55,427 bases of DNA from an uncultured bacterium (GTDB lineage: Bacteria > Pseudomonadota > Gammaproteobacteria > Burkholderiales > Burkholderiaceae_E), in contig CAIVPX010000014.1 of the NCBI GenBank assembly GCA_903907905.1, forward strand, positions 1 through 55,427. Direction: 5' to 3'. This document shows, one piece after another, positions 25,961 to 34,836 of this stretch. Within the stretch, counting starts at the first letter, position 1; the number at the start of each line of letters is the position of its first letter. The notes under the pieces are model-generated. The model was not told the origin of the DNA. It saw only the letters and a list, made by a program, of their open reading frames with translations, and ran no database searches. The translations under genes and the position numbers were made by a program.

Positions 25961-26971
25961 ATGAGCGTGACGGCCACCGTACGGGTGATGTCGCCCGAAG
26001 AGATCGCCGCCCAGGCGGGCGGCGAAACGCCCTATCTGCTCTGGCCCGAGCGCAGCACGCTGTTTGCCGAACGCGAAATGCGCTTGCGCCAACTGGCGGC
26101 TCACCACCCGATGCGCGAGTTTCTGCTCTTCGCAGCCGAGATCGCTCGGGCGCAGCAGGCCCTGCTCTCGAACTTTCCCGACGTGCCGCTGCCCGACGAG
26201 GCCCAACTCGATCGCGCCGCCCGCGACGCAGCGCCTCCCTTGCCTGCGGTGGACTGGCCGCGTGACGGCGCCTGGCAGGCGGGGCTGCACCGCCTGCTGG
26301 CCCAGCTTGAAACGGGCGGGCCCGACGCCGCACGAGAGGTCGTTGCCAGGCTGCGCGGGGCCGACGCCGACTGGCTCGATGCGCAGGCTGACTGCCTGCT
26401 CACGGGTGTCACCCACGGACTCGATCTGGCCACGGCCCCGCTGATCGCTGCGGCGCTGCAGGTCTACTGGACGCACATGCTGCTGGCGGTGCAGTCAGCC
26501 TCGATCGGACGCGGCCAGCCCTTCGGCCGCATCGAGGATGAAACGCTGTGCCCCTGCTGCGGGAGCCGGCCGGTGGCCAGCATCACCCGCAACGCCGGCG
26601 GCCTGCTCGGGCAACGCTATCTGCAATGCTCGCTCTGCAGCCTGCAGTGGCACATGGTGCGTATCAAGTGCACGCATTGCCTGTCCACCCAATCGGTGGC
26701 CTATCAGTCGCTGCAACGGGCTGACGCATCGGAGGCGGAGGGGGCGGCCTCAGCGCTCGCCCAGGCCGAAACCTGCGATGGCTGCGGGCACTATCTGAAG
26801 ATCTTTCATACCGATCGCGATGCGCAGGTCGACTGCGCGGCTGACGATCTGGCCACGCTCACGCTCGATCTCCTGGTGTCCGAATCGGGAAGCCGACGCC
26901 ACGGCGTCAATCTGATGTTGCTCTTCGGCGATCCTGGTCCAGAAGACCCCCCGGATCCGGGGAGCGCCTGA
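25961..26971 (+). CDS. fdhE: Formate dehydrogenase accessory protein FdhE
   Basis: A 336-residue FdhE needed for activity of membrane formate dehydrogenases; it interacts with the catalytic subunit in the cytoplasm before Tat export. Four CxxC rubredoxin-like motifs occur in the C-terminal half: CPCC, CSLC, CTHC and CDGC. The ATG at 25961 has a GGAG site; a longer in-frame extension would lie inside fdnI and is rejected. Its stop overlaps the selA start (TGATG at 26969-26973). No fdhD (sulfurtransferase) gene is in the window, so that partner must be elsewhere. Confidence 0.95.
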   Translation: MSVTATVRVMSPEEIAAQAGGETPYLLWPERSTLFAEREMRLRQLAAHHPMREFLLFAAEIARAQQALLSNFPDVPLPDEAQLDRAARDAAPPLPAVDWPRDGAWQAGLHRLLAQLETGGPDAAREVVARLRGADADWLDAQADCLLTGVTHGLDLATAPLIAAALQVYWTHMLLAVQSASIGRGQPFGRIEDETLCPCCGSRPVASITRNAGGLLGQRYLQCSLCSLQWHMVRIKCTHCLSTQSVAYQSLQRADASEAEGAASALAQAETCDGCGHYLKIFHTDRDAQVDCAADDLATLTLDLLVSESGSRRHGVNLMLLFGDPGPEDPPDPGSA

Positions 26972-28413
26972 TGACCCGGCCCGAGCAATCCGTCGTTGAC
27001 GGTTCGAAGGCCAGCCCGAAAGACCTGCCTTCGGTGGATGCGCTGCTGCGCTCGCCTTTGGGCGTCGAGCTGGTGGGCGAACACGGCCATACGCTGGTTG
27101 CAGCCCAGGCCCGCGCGCTGCTCGATGCACAACGAGCGCTGGCGCTGGCCGGGAAACTACCGGCAGAGCAGGCACGCATCGATACGCTAGGGCACACGCT
27201 GAGCGCACGCATCCAGCGCCACCTGGCCCCGCGCATGCGGCGGGTGCTCAACCTCACCGGCACCGTCATCCATACCAATCTGGGCCGGGCGCTGCTCGCC
27301 GACGAGGCCTTGCAACACCTGCTCGCGATGATGGGCGGCCCCAACAACCTTGAATACGACCTGAGCTCAGGCGGGCGCGGCGATCGCGATGCCATCGTCG
27401 AAGAGCTGCTCTGCGCGATCACCGGCGCCGAGGCTGCCACGGTCGTCAACAACAATGCGGCGGCGGTGGTGCTCAGCATCGCGGCGCTGGCGCGCGGGCG
27501 GGAGGTGATCGTCTCCCGCGGCGAACTGGTCGAAATCGGCGGCGCCTTTCGCATGCCCGAGGTCATGGAGAGCGCGGGCGCGAAGCTGGTCGAGGTCGGC
27601 ACCACCAACCGCACCCATGGCCGCGACTACGAGGCCGCCATCGGACCGCAGACCGCGCTCCTCATGAAGGTCCACACGAGCAACTACGCCATCCAGGGAT
27701 TTTCCAGTGCGGTCGATGAGGCCGACCTGGCCCCGATCGCCCGCGCCCATGGGCTGCCGCTGGTCAGCGATCTGGGCAGCGGCTCGCTCGTCGACCTGGC
27801 GCACTATGGTCTGCCCCGTGAACCCTTGCCTCAGGACAAGCTCGCAGCGGGTTGCGATGTGGTCACTTTCAGCGGGGACAAGTTGCTGGGCGGGCCTCAG
27901 GCCGGGCTGATCGTGGGCTCGCGCGCTTGCATCGAGCGCATCCGCAAGACGCCCTTGAAGCGGGCCTTGCGGATGAGCAAGCTGCCGCTCGCCGCGTTGG
28001 AGGCAACCTTGCGGCTGTACCTGCGGCCCGAGCGGTTGTCACAGGATCTTCCCACCTTGCGCTTGCTCACCCGGCCGGTCGAGGCCATCCGCGAGTCGGC
28101 AGCACGGCTGCAGCCGCCAGTGCAGGCCGCCTTGACACCGCGCTTCATCGTCACGCCGTGCGAACTCATGGGCCAGATCGGCTCGGGCTCCCTGCCCGTG
28201 GAGCGCCTGGCCTCGGCAGGCTTGGCGATCACTGCTGCGCAAAGGAAAGGCGCAGGGTCGGCGCTTGAAACCTTGTCGACCATGCTGCGGGCGCTGCCGA
28301 TCGCGGTCATCGGGCGGATCGCCGACAACCGTCTGCTGCTCGATCTGCGCTGCCTTGAGAACGAAGCCGAGCTGGTCGCGCAATTGCCGCAACTGAAGGC
28401 GATGCTGTCGTGA
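26971..28413 (+). CDS. selA: L-seryl-tRNA(Sec) selenium transferase
   Basis: A 480-residue SelA, the PLP enzyme that converts Ser-tRNA(Sec) to Sec-tRNA(Sec) using selenophosphate. Family landmarks are RVLNLTGTVIHTNLGRALL, the acidic NLEYDLSSGGRG, VVNNNAAAVVL, the segment EVGTTNRTH, and the PLP lysine in FSGDKLLGGPQAG (about K304). The N-terminus is longer than needed but similar in size to E. coli SelA (463 residues). It overlaps fdhE upstream and a thioredoxin-like gene downstream (GTGA), so it is within the formate dehydrogenase operon. selD, which makes the selenium donor, is not in the window. Confidence 0.97.
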   Translation: MTRPEQSVVDGSKASPKDLPSVDALLRSPLGVELVGEHGHTLVAAQARALLDAQRALALAGKLPAEQARIDTLGHTLSARIQRHLAPRMRRVLNLTGTVIHTNLGRALLADEALQHLLAMMGGPNNLEYDLSSGGRGDRDAIVEELLCAITGAEAATVVNNNAAAVVLSIAALARGREVIVSRGELVEIGGAFRMPEVMESAGAKLVEVGTTNRTHGRDYEAAIGPQTALLMKVHTSNYAIQGFSSAVDEADLAPIARAHGLPLVSDLGSGSLVDLAHYGLPREPLPQDKLAAGCDVVTFSGDKLLGGPQAGLIVGSRACIERIRKTPLKRALRMSKLPLAALEATLRLYLRPERLSQDLPTLRLLTRPVEAIRESAARLQPPVQAALTPRFIVTPCELMGQIGSGSLPVERLASAGLAITAAQRKGAGSALETLSTMLRALPIAVIGRIADNRLLLDLRCLENEAELVAQLPQLKAMLS

Positions 28414-29030
28414 GCACAAGCCCGTCACCCTGCAGACGGCAGCTGCTGCGTCTGGCCATCGCCGCAGCGGGCAGCACCGGCTGCCTGAGCCATGCGCACG
28501 CCGCCGAACCGGTGCCCCAGCCGTGGCCAAAGCAGTCGGCCACCCCGGCACTGCGCCTGCCCAGGCTGGATGGCAATGCCTGGCGCCTGGACGAGGCCGT
28601 CGGCAAAGTGGTGCTGCTGAACTTCTGGGCCACCTGGTGCGCGCCCTGCCGCGAGGAGCTCCCCTCACTCGAGTTGCTGGCGCACCGTCATGCCGAGGAC
28701 GGGCTCGCGGTGATGGCCATCAATTTTCGCCAGGGTGCTGGCGCCGTGACGCGTTTCGTCGAGGCGGAAGGGCTGTCGCTGCCTGTATTGCTCGATGCCG
28801 ATGGATCTGCCGCCAAGGCCTGGGGGGCTCGTGTGCTGCCCACCACCGTCGTCATCGACCGCAGCGGGCGCGCGGCCTTCAGCGTCATCGGCGAGATCGA
28901 CTGGGCCGGTACGCAGGCGCGGGGCTGGCTCGCGCCGCTGCTGGCCGCCCCGCCGGTCCCGCAGTCCGTTCCACCTTCGGCCCCACAATCGCCCCCTACG
29001 CCTGCTGCGGCCCGGCCCGCGCCTGCATGA
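28410..29030 (+). CDS. TlpA-like thioredoxin-fold protein, exported
   Basis: A 206-residue TlpA/ResA-type protein with a GTG start overlapping the selA stop (GTGA). The N-terminus has a signal sequence (about residues 9-31, ending SHAHAAEP), so the domain is periplasmic. The thioredoxin core follows: VVLLNFWATWCAPCREELP with redox cysteines C77 and C80, and cis-proline region LPTTVVIDRSG. The C-terminal 30 residues are proline/alanine-rich. TlpA proteins reduce periplasmic disulfides, often during cytochrome or oxidase maturation. Here it is tied to selA by overlap and followed by a Tat-exported transglutaminase-like protein; its role in the Sec/formate locus is unknown. Confidence 0.88.
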   Translation: MSTSPSPCRRQLLRLAIAAAGSTGCLSHAHAAEPVPQPWPKQSATPALRLPRLDGNAWRLDEAVGKVVLLNFWATWCAPCREELPSLELLAHRHAEDGLAVMAINFRQGAGAVTRFVEAEGLSLPVLLDADGSAAKAWGARVLPTTVVIDRSGRAAFSVIGEIDWAGTQARGWLAPLLAAPPVPQSVPPSAPQSPPTPAAARPAPA

Positions 29031-29107
29031 GGCGACGCAGCGCCACAGAGGCAATCACCGATCCCAACTCTGTTCCCTTTCTCAACCCACCCCACCAAGG
29101 ATCGTCC

Positions 29108-30226
29108 ATGTTCAATCGTCCGCTGTCGCGTCGCGACGCTCTGACCGGTAGTGCTGCACTGCTCGCCGGCGCCTCGCTCGCTCCCCTGGCCCACGCGCAG
29201 GCCCCGCGTCGCTTCGAACCCCGCCAGGCGGGCTGGCGCACCTTCGAGCTGAGCACCGCCGTGGCCGTGCCGGTGGCCAAGGGAGCAACCCGCCTGTGGC
29301 TGCCCCTGCCCGACCTGGACACCGATTTTCAAAGGACCCTTGATCATCACTGGACGAGCAATGCCTCGCAGGTGCGCATCGTGGCCGACGCAGGCCAGGG
29401 CGTTCGCATGCTCTTTGCCGAATTCGCGGCCTCGGTCGCCGCTCCGGAACTCAAGCTCACCAGCCGTATCCAGACGCGAGACCGTTCGATCGACTGGGGC
29501 GTACGCAACGCCCCAGTCGAAGACCCCGCGCTGCTGCGCGCCAATCTGGCCCCGACCGAGTTGCTCCCCACCGACGGCATCGTGCGGGCGACCGCCCAGC
29601 AGGCCACGCGCGGCGCGCGCGATGACCTCGACCGGGTGCGCCGCCTCTACGACTGGGTGGTCGCCAACGCCCACCGTGAGCCCAAGACCCGCGGTTGTGG
29701 CACCGGCGACATCAAGAGCATGCTCGAGACCGGCAACCTCGGCGGCAAATGCGCCGATCTCAATGCCATCTTCGTAGGCTTGTGCCGGGCGGTCGGTATT
29801 CCGGCTCGCGACCTTTACGGCATTCGCCTCGCGCCCTCGTCATTCGGCTACCGGGAACTGGGCGCCGCCTCCGCCAGCCTGAAGGGCGCGCAGCACTGTC
29901 GGGCGGAAGCCTACGTGCAGGGCTATGGCTGGCTGGCCATGGACCCCGCTGACGTGCTCAAGGTGATGCGCCAGGAAAGCGCCCAGTGGATCAAGGATCC
30001 GAAGGATCCGCTGGTCGCGCCCGTCGTGAAAGGGCTCTTCGGCAACTGGGAGGGCAACTGGGTGGCCTGGAACACCGCGCACGATGTCACGCTGCCCGGC
30101 ACGCGCACACCGGGTCGCCTGCCCTTCCTGATGTATCCGCAGGGTGAGGACGACAGCGGTCGATTCGATGAGCTCGCGCCCGATCACTTCACCTACACGA
30201 TCAGCGCACGCGAGATCACCGCCTGA
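29108..30226 (+). CDS. Tat-exported transglutaminase-like protein
   Basis: A 372-residue protein with a twin-arginine signal (PLSRRDALTGSAALL, about residues 5-19; cleavage near AHAQA). It has a transglutaminase/protease-like core: the LYDWVVANAHRE helix, then GGKCADLNAIFVGLCRAVGIPAR with C215, H263 in AQHCRAEAYV and D279 in LAMDPADV, giving the Cys-His-Asp triad. Bacterial members act as periplasmic cysteine peptidases or cross-linkers; function here is unknown. The ATG at 29108 has an AAGGA site 7 nt upstream. The gene lies between the TlpA-like gene and selB, 44 bp before selB. Tat export of a cysteine peptidase-like fold is unusual, as most carry Sec signals. Confidence 0.83.
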   Translation: MFNRPLSRRDALTGSAALLAGASLAPLAHAQAPRRFEPRQAGWRTFELSTAVAVPVAKGATRLWLPLPDLDTDFQRTLDHHWTSNASQVRIVADAGQGVRMLFAEFAASVAAPELKLTSRIQTRDRSIDWGVRNAPVEDPALLRANLAPTELLPTDGIVRATAQQATRGARDDLDRVRRLYDWVVANAHREPKTRGCGTGDIKSMLETGNLGGKCADLNAIFVGLCRAVGIPARDLYGIRLAPSSFGYRELGAASASLKGAQHCRAEAYVQGYGWLAMDPADVLKVMRQESAQWIKDPKDPLVAPVVKGLFGNWEGNWVAWNTAHDVTLPGTRTPGRLPFLMYPQGEDDSGRFDELAPDHFTYTISAREITA

Positions 30227-30269
30227 AACCTTCGATGGAAACTCTGCGCAACAGGCCGGTGAGCGCATC

Positions 30270-32201
30270 ATGATCATCGGCACGGCGGGTCATATCGACC
30301 ACGGCAAGACCACGCTGGTGAGAGCGCTCACCGGCGTGGATACCGATCGCCTGCCCGAGGAGAAAAAGCGCGGCATCAGCATCGAGCTCGGTTACGCCTT
30401 TCTCGATTCGCCCAACGGCGATCGGATCGGTTTCATCGATGTGCCCGGGCACGAGCGTCTGGTGCACACGATGCTCGCCGGCGCAACCGGCATCGATCAC
30501 GCCCTGCTGCTGGTGGCCGCTGATGACGGCGTGATGCCGCAGACCCGCGAACATCTCGCGGTGCTGTCGCTGCTGGGCATCGAATCGGCCACGGTCGTGC
30601 TCACCAAGATCGACCGGTGCGACCGCGCGCGGCTCGACGAGGTGAGCGATGCGATCGGCGAACTCATCGAAGCAAGCCCGCTGGCGGGCTCGCCCGTGGT
30701 CCCCATCTGCGCCCACGACGGCCGGGGGCTCGAGGCACTGCGCACGCGACTGTTCGCCCTGCAGGCCTCGTGGCGCCGCGCCGACCAGGCCGGGCGCGGT
30801 TTCCGGCTGGCCATCGATCGCGTCTTCACCGTCGAGGGAACGGGCACGGTCGTGACCGGCACCCTCCACAGCGCCAGCGTAGGCGTGGGCGATGAGCTCG
30901 CACTGGCGCCCGCCGACGGACCGGCCCGGTCTCTGATTCGCGTACGCAGCCTGCATGCGCAGAACCGTCAGGTCGAGCGGGCCCACGCAGGCGAGCGTTG
31001 CGCCCTCGGGCTGGCCGGGGTATCCAAAGACGAGATCCGTCGCGGCCAGTGGCTGGTTGCGCCAACGCTCGCGCTCAGCACCCAGCGTATCGACACGCGG
31101 CTACGGCTCTGGTCGGCGGAGACGCAGGCCCTTCGCGCCGGTTCCATCGTGCACGTGCACCTCGGCGCTGGCTCGACCCAGGGCTCGGTGGCGATGCTCG
31201 ACCCGGGCGAGCATCTGGCGCCGGGCAAAAGTGCCCGCATGCAGATCATCCTGCACAAGCCGATCGCGGCCTGGCACGGCGATCGCGTGGTGCTGCGTGA
31301 TGCATCGGCGAGCCGAACGCTCGCCGGGGGCACCGTACTCGACCCGTTCGCGCCCTCGCGCTATCGCAGAACGCCGCAACGGCTTGCCGAGCTCGATGCG
31401 CTCGAACACGCGACGCCCACCGAGCGGCGGGAGGCCTTGCTGACTGCAGCACCCTTCGGAATCGATCTGACGCGATTTCACGCTGCGCAGGGCCTGGTCG
31501 ATAGGGCGTCGCCACTCGAGCAGTCCTCGCCCGAGGCGCCGCTAATCGGCCGTGACGGGCGCTTGACCCTGGCGCTCCACCAACACCATGCCGAGGCGGC
31601 ACGCGCGCGGGTGCTCGATGCCTTGTCGGGCTTTCATGCCGAGCACCCCGATGAGCCCGGTCCCGCTCCCTCGCGCCTGCGCAGGCTGTCGCTGCCGAGG
31701 CTAGCCGAGCCGCTCTGGCGTGCACTGCTCGAGTCGATGCAGCACTCGGGCCAGGTGGTCCAGCGTGGCAGTTTCGTTCACCTTCCCGAACACAGCGCTC
31801 GACTGTCGGCGGTCGAGGAGCGCATCGCCCAAAAGATCATGCCCGCCTTGCTGGCCGCCGGGTTCGAAGGCGCCTGGGCGCGCGATCTGGCGCGCGATGC
31901 GAAGGAGAGCGAACCACTGATGCGCGTGACCATTGCCCGGCTCGCGCAACGCGGCGAAGTGCACCAGATCGTGCGTGACCTAGTCTATGCGCCGCAAACG
32001 GTCCGGCAACTCGCCGTCATCGCCCGCCAGATCGCCGGCGACCACGGCGGCATCATCACCGCCGCAGGGTTTCGCGATGCCACCGCCCTGGGGCGCAAAA
32101 GGGCCATTCAGATTCTGGAATACTTCGATCGTGTCGGGCTGCTGCGGCGGGTCGCAGACGAACACCGGCTTCGGTCCGACAGCACGCTGTTTCTGGACTA
32201 G
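30270..32201 (+). CDS. selB: Selenocysteine-specific elongation factor SelB
   Basis: A 643-residue SelB. It is a GTPase with EF-Tu-like domains: G1 [13 protein letters not shown] at residues 4-16, G2 [14 protein letters not shown]3 DVPGHERLV and G4 TKID. The C-terminal half is a run of winged-helix domains, ending with the SECIS-binding domain ([36 protein letters not shown]). It delivers Sec-tRNA to ribosomes paused at UGA next to a SECIS hairpin. The ATG at 30270 is chosen because residues upstream of it overlap the preceding gene's end and are not conserved. selC follows 36 bp downstream. Confidence 0.97.
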   Translation: MIIGTAGHIDHGKTTLVRALTGVDTDRLPEEKKRGISIELGYAFLDSPNGDRIGFIDVPGHERLVHTMLAGATGIDHALLLVAADDGVMPQTREHLAVLSLLGIESATVVLTKIDRCDRARLDEVSDAIGELIEASPLAGSPVVPICAHDGRGLEALRTRLFALQASWRRADQAGRGFRLAIDRVFTVEGTGTVVTGTLHSASVGVGDELALAPADGPARSLIRVRSLHAQNRQVERAHAGERCALGLAGVSKDEIRRGQWLVAPTLALSTQRIDTRLRLWSAETQALRAGSIVHVHLGAGSTQGSVAMLDPGEHLAPGKSARMQIILHKPIAAWHGDRVVLRDASASRTLAGGTVLDPFAPSRYRRTPQRLAELDALEHATPTERREALLTAAPFGIDLTRFHAAQGLVDRASPLEQSSPEAPLIGRDGRLTLALHQHHAEAARARVLDALSGFHAEHPDEPGPAPSRLRRLSLPRLAEPLWRALLESMQHSGQVVQRGSFVHLPEHSARLSAVEERIAQKIMPALLAAGFEGAWARDLARDAKESEPLMRVTIARLAQRGEVHQIVRDLVYAPQTVRQLAVIARQIAGDHGGIITAAGFRDATALGRKRAIQILEYFDRVGLLRRVADEHRLRSDSTLFLD

Positions 32202-32237
32202 TCCACGGCAAGGAGCATCGGCGATCGCATGTGTTAC

Positions 32238-32330
32238 GGAGGGGAAACGATCCTGGTGGATCGGCCGGGCTTCAAACCCGGTGGGTGACGCCATGCGTTG
32301 CCGGGTGGGTTCGACTCCCATTCCCCTCCG
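32238..32330 (+). tRNA. selC: tRNA-Sec (anticodon UCA)
   Basis: A 93-nt selenocysteine tRNA. The long acceptor stem (8 bp) pairs GGAGGGGA with TCCCCTCC. The D stem is CGATCC/GGATCG with a 4-nt loop. The anticodon stem CCGGG/CCCGG closes the loop CTTCAAA with anticodon TCA. A long variable arm and the T-loop TTCGACT follow, as in E. coli selC. The discriminator is G and the 3' CCA is not encoded (CCC follows). It lies 36 bp after selB. Confidence 0.96.
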
Positions 32331-32369
32331 CCCATCCCCGCCGGAACCGAGCAGGACACACTGGACATC

Positions 32370-32801
32370 ATGAGTTCGCAGACGCTGCACTTCCCGGCAG
32401 AGCTTCACTACCTGATCGAGCATCAGGTCTGGGCGCGCATCGACACCGATCGCCGCGCAACGGTGGGCATCACGTCGCTGGGCATCTCGCTCGCCGGCGA
32501 GATCTACATGTGTCGCCCCCGCCAGGCGGGCACCGAGGTGGAGCAGGGCAGGTCGATCGCCGTGGTCGAGCTGGCCAAGTCGATCGTCTCGGTGAAGTCG
32601 CCGGTGACTGGAACCGTGCTCGAAACCAATACGCTGCTCGCTCAGAGACCCGAACTCGTTCACCTCGACCCGTATGGCCAAGGATGGATCGCCCGGGTTC
32701 AACTGGCCGACAGCCTTGACGGCATCGATGCGCTGCTGCACGGCGAGCCGGTTGCCGCCGCCATGGCCGAGCACGCCCGGCTGTACCGGATCGAACCGTG
32801 A
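32370..32801 (+). CDS. GcvH-like lipoyl-carrier protein
   Basis: A 143-residue single lipoyl-domain protein related to glycine cleavage H protein. The hammerhead sequence is RATVGITSLGISLAGEIYM, followed by VVELAKSIVSVKSPVTGTV with the lipoylated lysine at about K70 (in place of the ESVKA of GcvH). No glycine cleavage genes (gcvT, gcvP) are near. The ATG at 32370 is 40 bp after tRNA-Sec, and its stop overlaps the DsrE-like gene (GTGA). Lipoyl proteins paired with DsrE-type proteins are known from the sulfur-oxidising heterodisulfide-reductase-like (sHdr) system, where they carry sulfur on lipoate. Here the pair sits beside the Sec genes, so sulfur or selenium transfer is a candidate role (inference). 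Confidence 0.82.
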   Translation: MSSQTLHFPAELHYLIEHQVWARIDTDRRATVGITSLGISLAGEIYMCRPRQAGTEVEQGRSIAVVELAKSIVSVKSPVTGTVLETNTLLAQRPELVHLDPYGQGWIARVQLADSLDGIDALLHGEPVAAAMAEHARLYRIEP

Positions 32802-33250
32802 GCGATACCCGGTCACCGCCCACCGCCACGGCACCCGTCAAGACCCGGGCGGGGGCGGGTTTTGTCGACAACCCGGCACACGGTCTGGCCATCCTGCTCT
32901 GGTCAGCCGACCCTGATGCACCCCATCGGCTCGCGACGCCCTTCTTTCATGCGGCAGCGGCCGCCGCCATGGACATCGAGGTGGAAATCTACTTCACGGC
33001 GGCCAGCGTCAAACTGCTTGCGGCCGGGATCGCCGATGCGCTGCGACCGAACCCGGATCACGACAAGTCGGTCCTTGATTCGATGCGAGAGGCCGTCTCG
33101 CACGGCGCGCGACTCTACGCCTGCACGGATGCGCTGCGCGCGCACGGGCTTGAGTCCGCGACCCTGATTCCGGAATGCGCAGGCCCCGGTGGCGCCGTGC
33201 AATTCATTGTCCGTGCTGCGGACCTGAACTGGCGCACACTGGTATTCTGA
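32798..33250 (+). CDS. DsrE-like protein
   Basis: A 150-residue DsrE-superfamily protein. The fold pattern is visible: AILLWSADPDAPHRLATPFFHAAAAAAMDIEVEIYF with the first strand and helix, then GARLYACTDALRAHGL with the conserved cysteine C109, and a second cysteine at C127. DsrE proteins carry persulfides on such cysteines. The GTG start overlaps the lipoyl-protein stop by four bases, so both are made from one message. No signal peptide is present. It is not the fused TusA-DsrE type (YedF) linked to selenium in other bacteria. A role in sulfur or selenium transfer with the lipoyl protein is inference. Confidence 0.78.
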   Translation: MSDTRSPPTATAPVKTRAGAGFVDNPAHGLAILLWSADPDAPHRLATPFFHAAAAAAMDIEVEIYFTAASVKLLAAGIADALRPNPDHDKSVLDSMREAVSHGARLYACTDALRAHGLESATLIPECAGPGGAVQFIVRAADLNWRTLVF

Positions 33251-33283
33251 GTCTGGCCGACCTGACGCCACCCGGCGCTCCCC

Positions 33284-33865
33284 ATGACATCCGACGCACT
33301 TCAGACCCTCATCAGCCGGCATTCGCTCGGCATCAAGCATCTGACCGACCCGGGGCCCGACGCGGCCGATCTCGAACAGATGGCGCTGGCGGCACTCAAG
33401 GCGCCGGATCACGCCGAGCTGGTCCCGTTTCGCTTCAGGGTCATTCGGGGCGAGGCGCGTCAGGCCTTGGCAGCCCTGTTTGAACGCGCGGCCCGTGACG
33501 CGGGCAAGGACGAAGCGGGCGCCCGGCTCGACGCCGAGCGGGCCCTCAAGGCCCCCGTCAGCGTCGCCGTACTGGCACGCATCGATCTCGGTCACCCCGT
33601 GGTGCCCGCACACGAGCAATGGATTGCGGTGGGCGCGGCGCTGGCCAACTACCTCAATGCCGCGCATGCACTGGGCTTTGCCGGCAAGATGCTGTCCGGT
33701 GCGAAGGCCCGCCATCCGATGCTGACACAGGCCCTCTGCGCCCCGGGCGAGACCTTGGTCGGCTGGCTGGCCCTCGGTACGGCAACGCGGCCGCCCGCCT
33801 CACGTGCACTCAAGGCAAGCCCCGACCAGGTCTGGTCCGACTGGCCCGCAAGCCCGGCGGCCTGA
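33284..33865 (+). CDS. YdjA-type nitroreductase family protein
   Basis: A 193-residue flavin nitroreductase of the YdjA subfamily. Matching landmarks against E. coli YdjA are the ALKAPDHAELVPFRFRVI segment (APDH motif), the KAPVSVAVLARI strand, and the helix YLNAAHALGFAGKMLSG. YdjA binds FMN; its physiological substrate is unknown. In E. coli the gene is upstream of selD, so its position after selC and the lipoyl/DsrE pair repeats an association with selenium metabolism. It starts 33 bp after the DsrE-like gene. Confidence 0.85.
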   Translation: MTSDALQTLISRHSLGIKHLTDPGPDAADLEQMALAALKAPDHAELVPFRFRVIRGEARQALAALFERAARDAGKDEAGARLDAERALKAPVSVAVLARIDLGHPVVPAHEQWIAVGAALANYLNAAHALGFAGKMLSGAKARHPMLTQALCAPGETLVGWLALGTATRPPASRALKASPDQVWSDWPASPAA

Positions 33866-33934
33866 GGTGACCCCGCACACCGCTCACTGCCCCGCTCAAG
33901 GCGCTGCCTCCCGGGCGGGCCGATCGCCCTGGCG

Positions 33935-34822
33935 ATGATGAACCCCGCACACCCTGCTGGCGACCGGCGCGGGCCGATCGCCGCCCTGCTGCTCAACGCC
34001 TGTGTCTGGGGGCTGTCCTGGTGGCCCTTGCGCGAACTGGATCGACTCGGGCTGCACAGCCTCTGGTCCACTGCGCTGGTGTTTGCAATCGGCAGCCTCG
34101 TCCTGGCCGCCTGGCGGCCGGAGAGTCTCAAACGCATCGCCCGCCACCGCGAGCTCTGGTGGCTCGGGCTGGCATCAGGCCTCACCAACGCTGCCTTCAA
34201 TTGGGGCGTCTCCATCGGTGAGGTGATGCGCGTCGTGCTGCTCTTCTACCTCATGCCGGTGTGGGCGATACTGCTCGCACGCTGGCTGCTCGACGAGCCC
34301 ATTACCTCGGATTCGCTGCTGCGCGCCCTGCTCGCGATGGCGGGGGCCGCGACCGTGCTGTGGCAGCCCGGAATGGGGATCCCAGTGCCTGCAAGCCTCG
34401 GTGACTGGCTGGGAGTGGCCGGGGGTTTGGGATTTGCATTTGTGAACGTCCTGCTGCGACGACAGGCGCAGGAACCTGCCGGCGCGCGAGCGCTCGCCAT
34501 GTCGATCGGATCGATGCTGGTGCCCGCAGCCTTTGCGATACTGCTCGCGCGCAGTGGCGAGATCGCGGCACTGCCCGGCAGCTCGACGGGCTGGCTTGCC
34601 GGTGTGCTTGCCCTCTCGGCAGTGATGCTGGTGGCCAACCTGATGCTGCAGTACGGCGCCGCCCGCCTGCCATCGCGCATCACGGCCATCGTCATGCTGA
34701 GCGAGGTGCTGGTTGCCGCCGTGTCCTCCGTGGCGCTAGGTGGCGAGGCGCTCAGCCTGCCGCTGCTGGCCGGCGGCTCGCTGATCATCCTGGCCAGCGT
34801 TCTGGCCGCCCGCTCAGGCTAG
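33935..34822 (+). CDS. EamA/DMT-family permease
   Basis: A 295-residue integral membrane protein with ten predicted helices in two EamA repeats, from the drug/metabolite transporter superfamily. Signature-like segments are NACVWGLSWWPLREL in the first half, LLFYLMPVWAILLARWLLDEP at the end of the first repeat, and IVMLSEVLVAAVSSVALGGE near the end of the second. DMT proteins export or import amino acids, nucleosides or other small metabolites; the substrate is unknown. It starts 69 bp after the nitroreductase and converges on the sco gene, so it is the last plus-strand gene of this group. Two adjacent ATG codons (33935, 33938) are possible starts. Confidence 0.87.
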   Translation: MMNPAHPAGDRRGPIAALLLNACVWGLSWWPLRELDRLGLHSLWSTALVFAIGSLVLAAWRPESLKRIARHRELWWLGLASGLTNAAFNWGVSIGEVMRVVLLFYLMPVWAILLARWLLDEPITSDSLLRALLAMAGAATVLWQPGMGIPVPASLGDWLGVAGGLGFAFVNVLLRRQAQEPAGARALAMSIGSMLVPAAFAILLARSGEIAALPGSSTGWLAGVLALSAVMLVANLMLQYGAARLPSRITAIVMLSEVLVAAVSSVALGGEALSLPLLAGGSLIILASVLAARSG

Positions 34823-34836
34823 CCGGCCGAGCCCGC

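Noticed and set aside
32331-32369. Glycine riboswitch before the GcvH-like gene
   Set aside because: Only 39 bp separate it from tRNA-Sec, too short for the aptamer, and no gcv genes follow.
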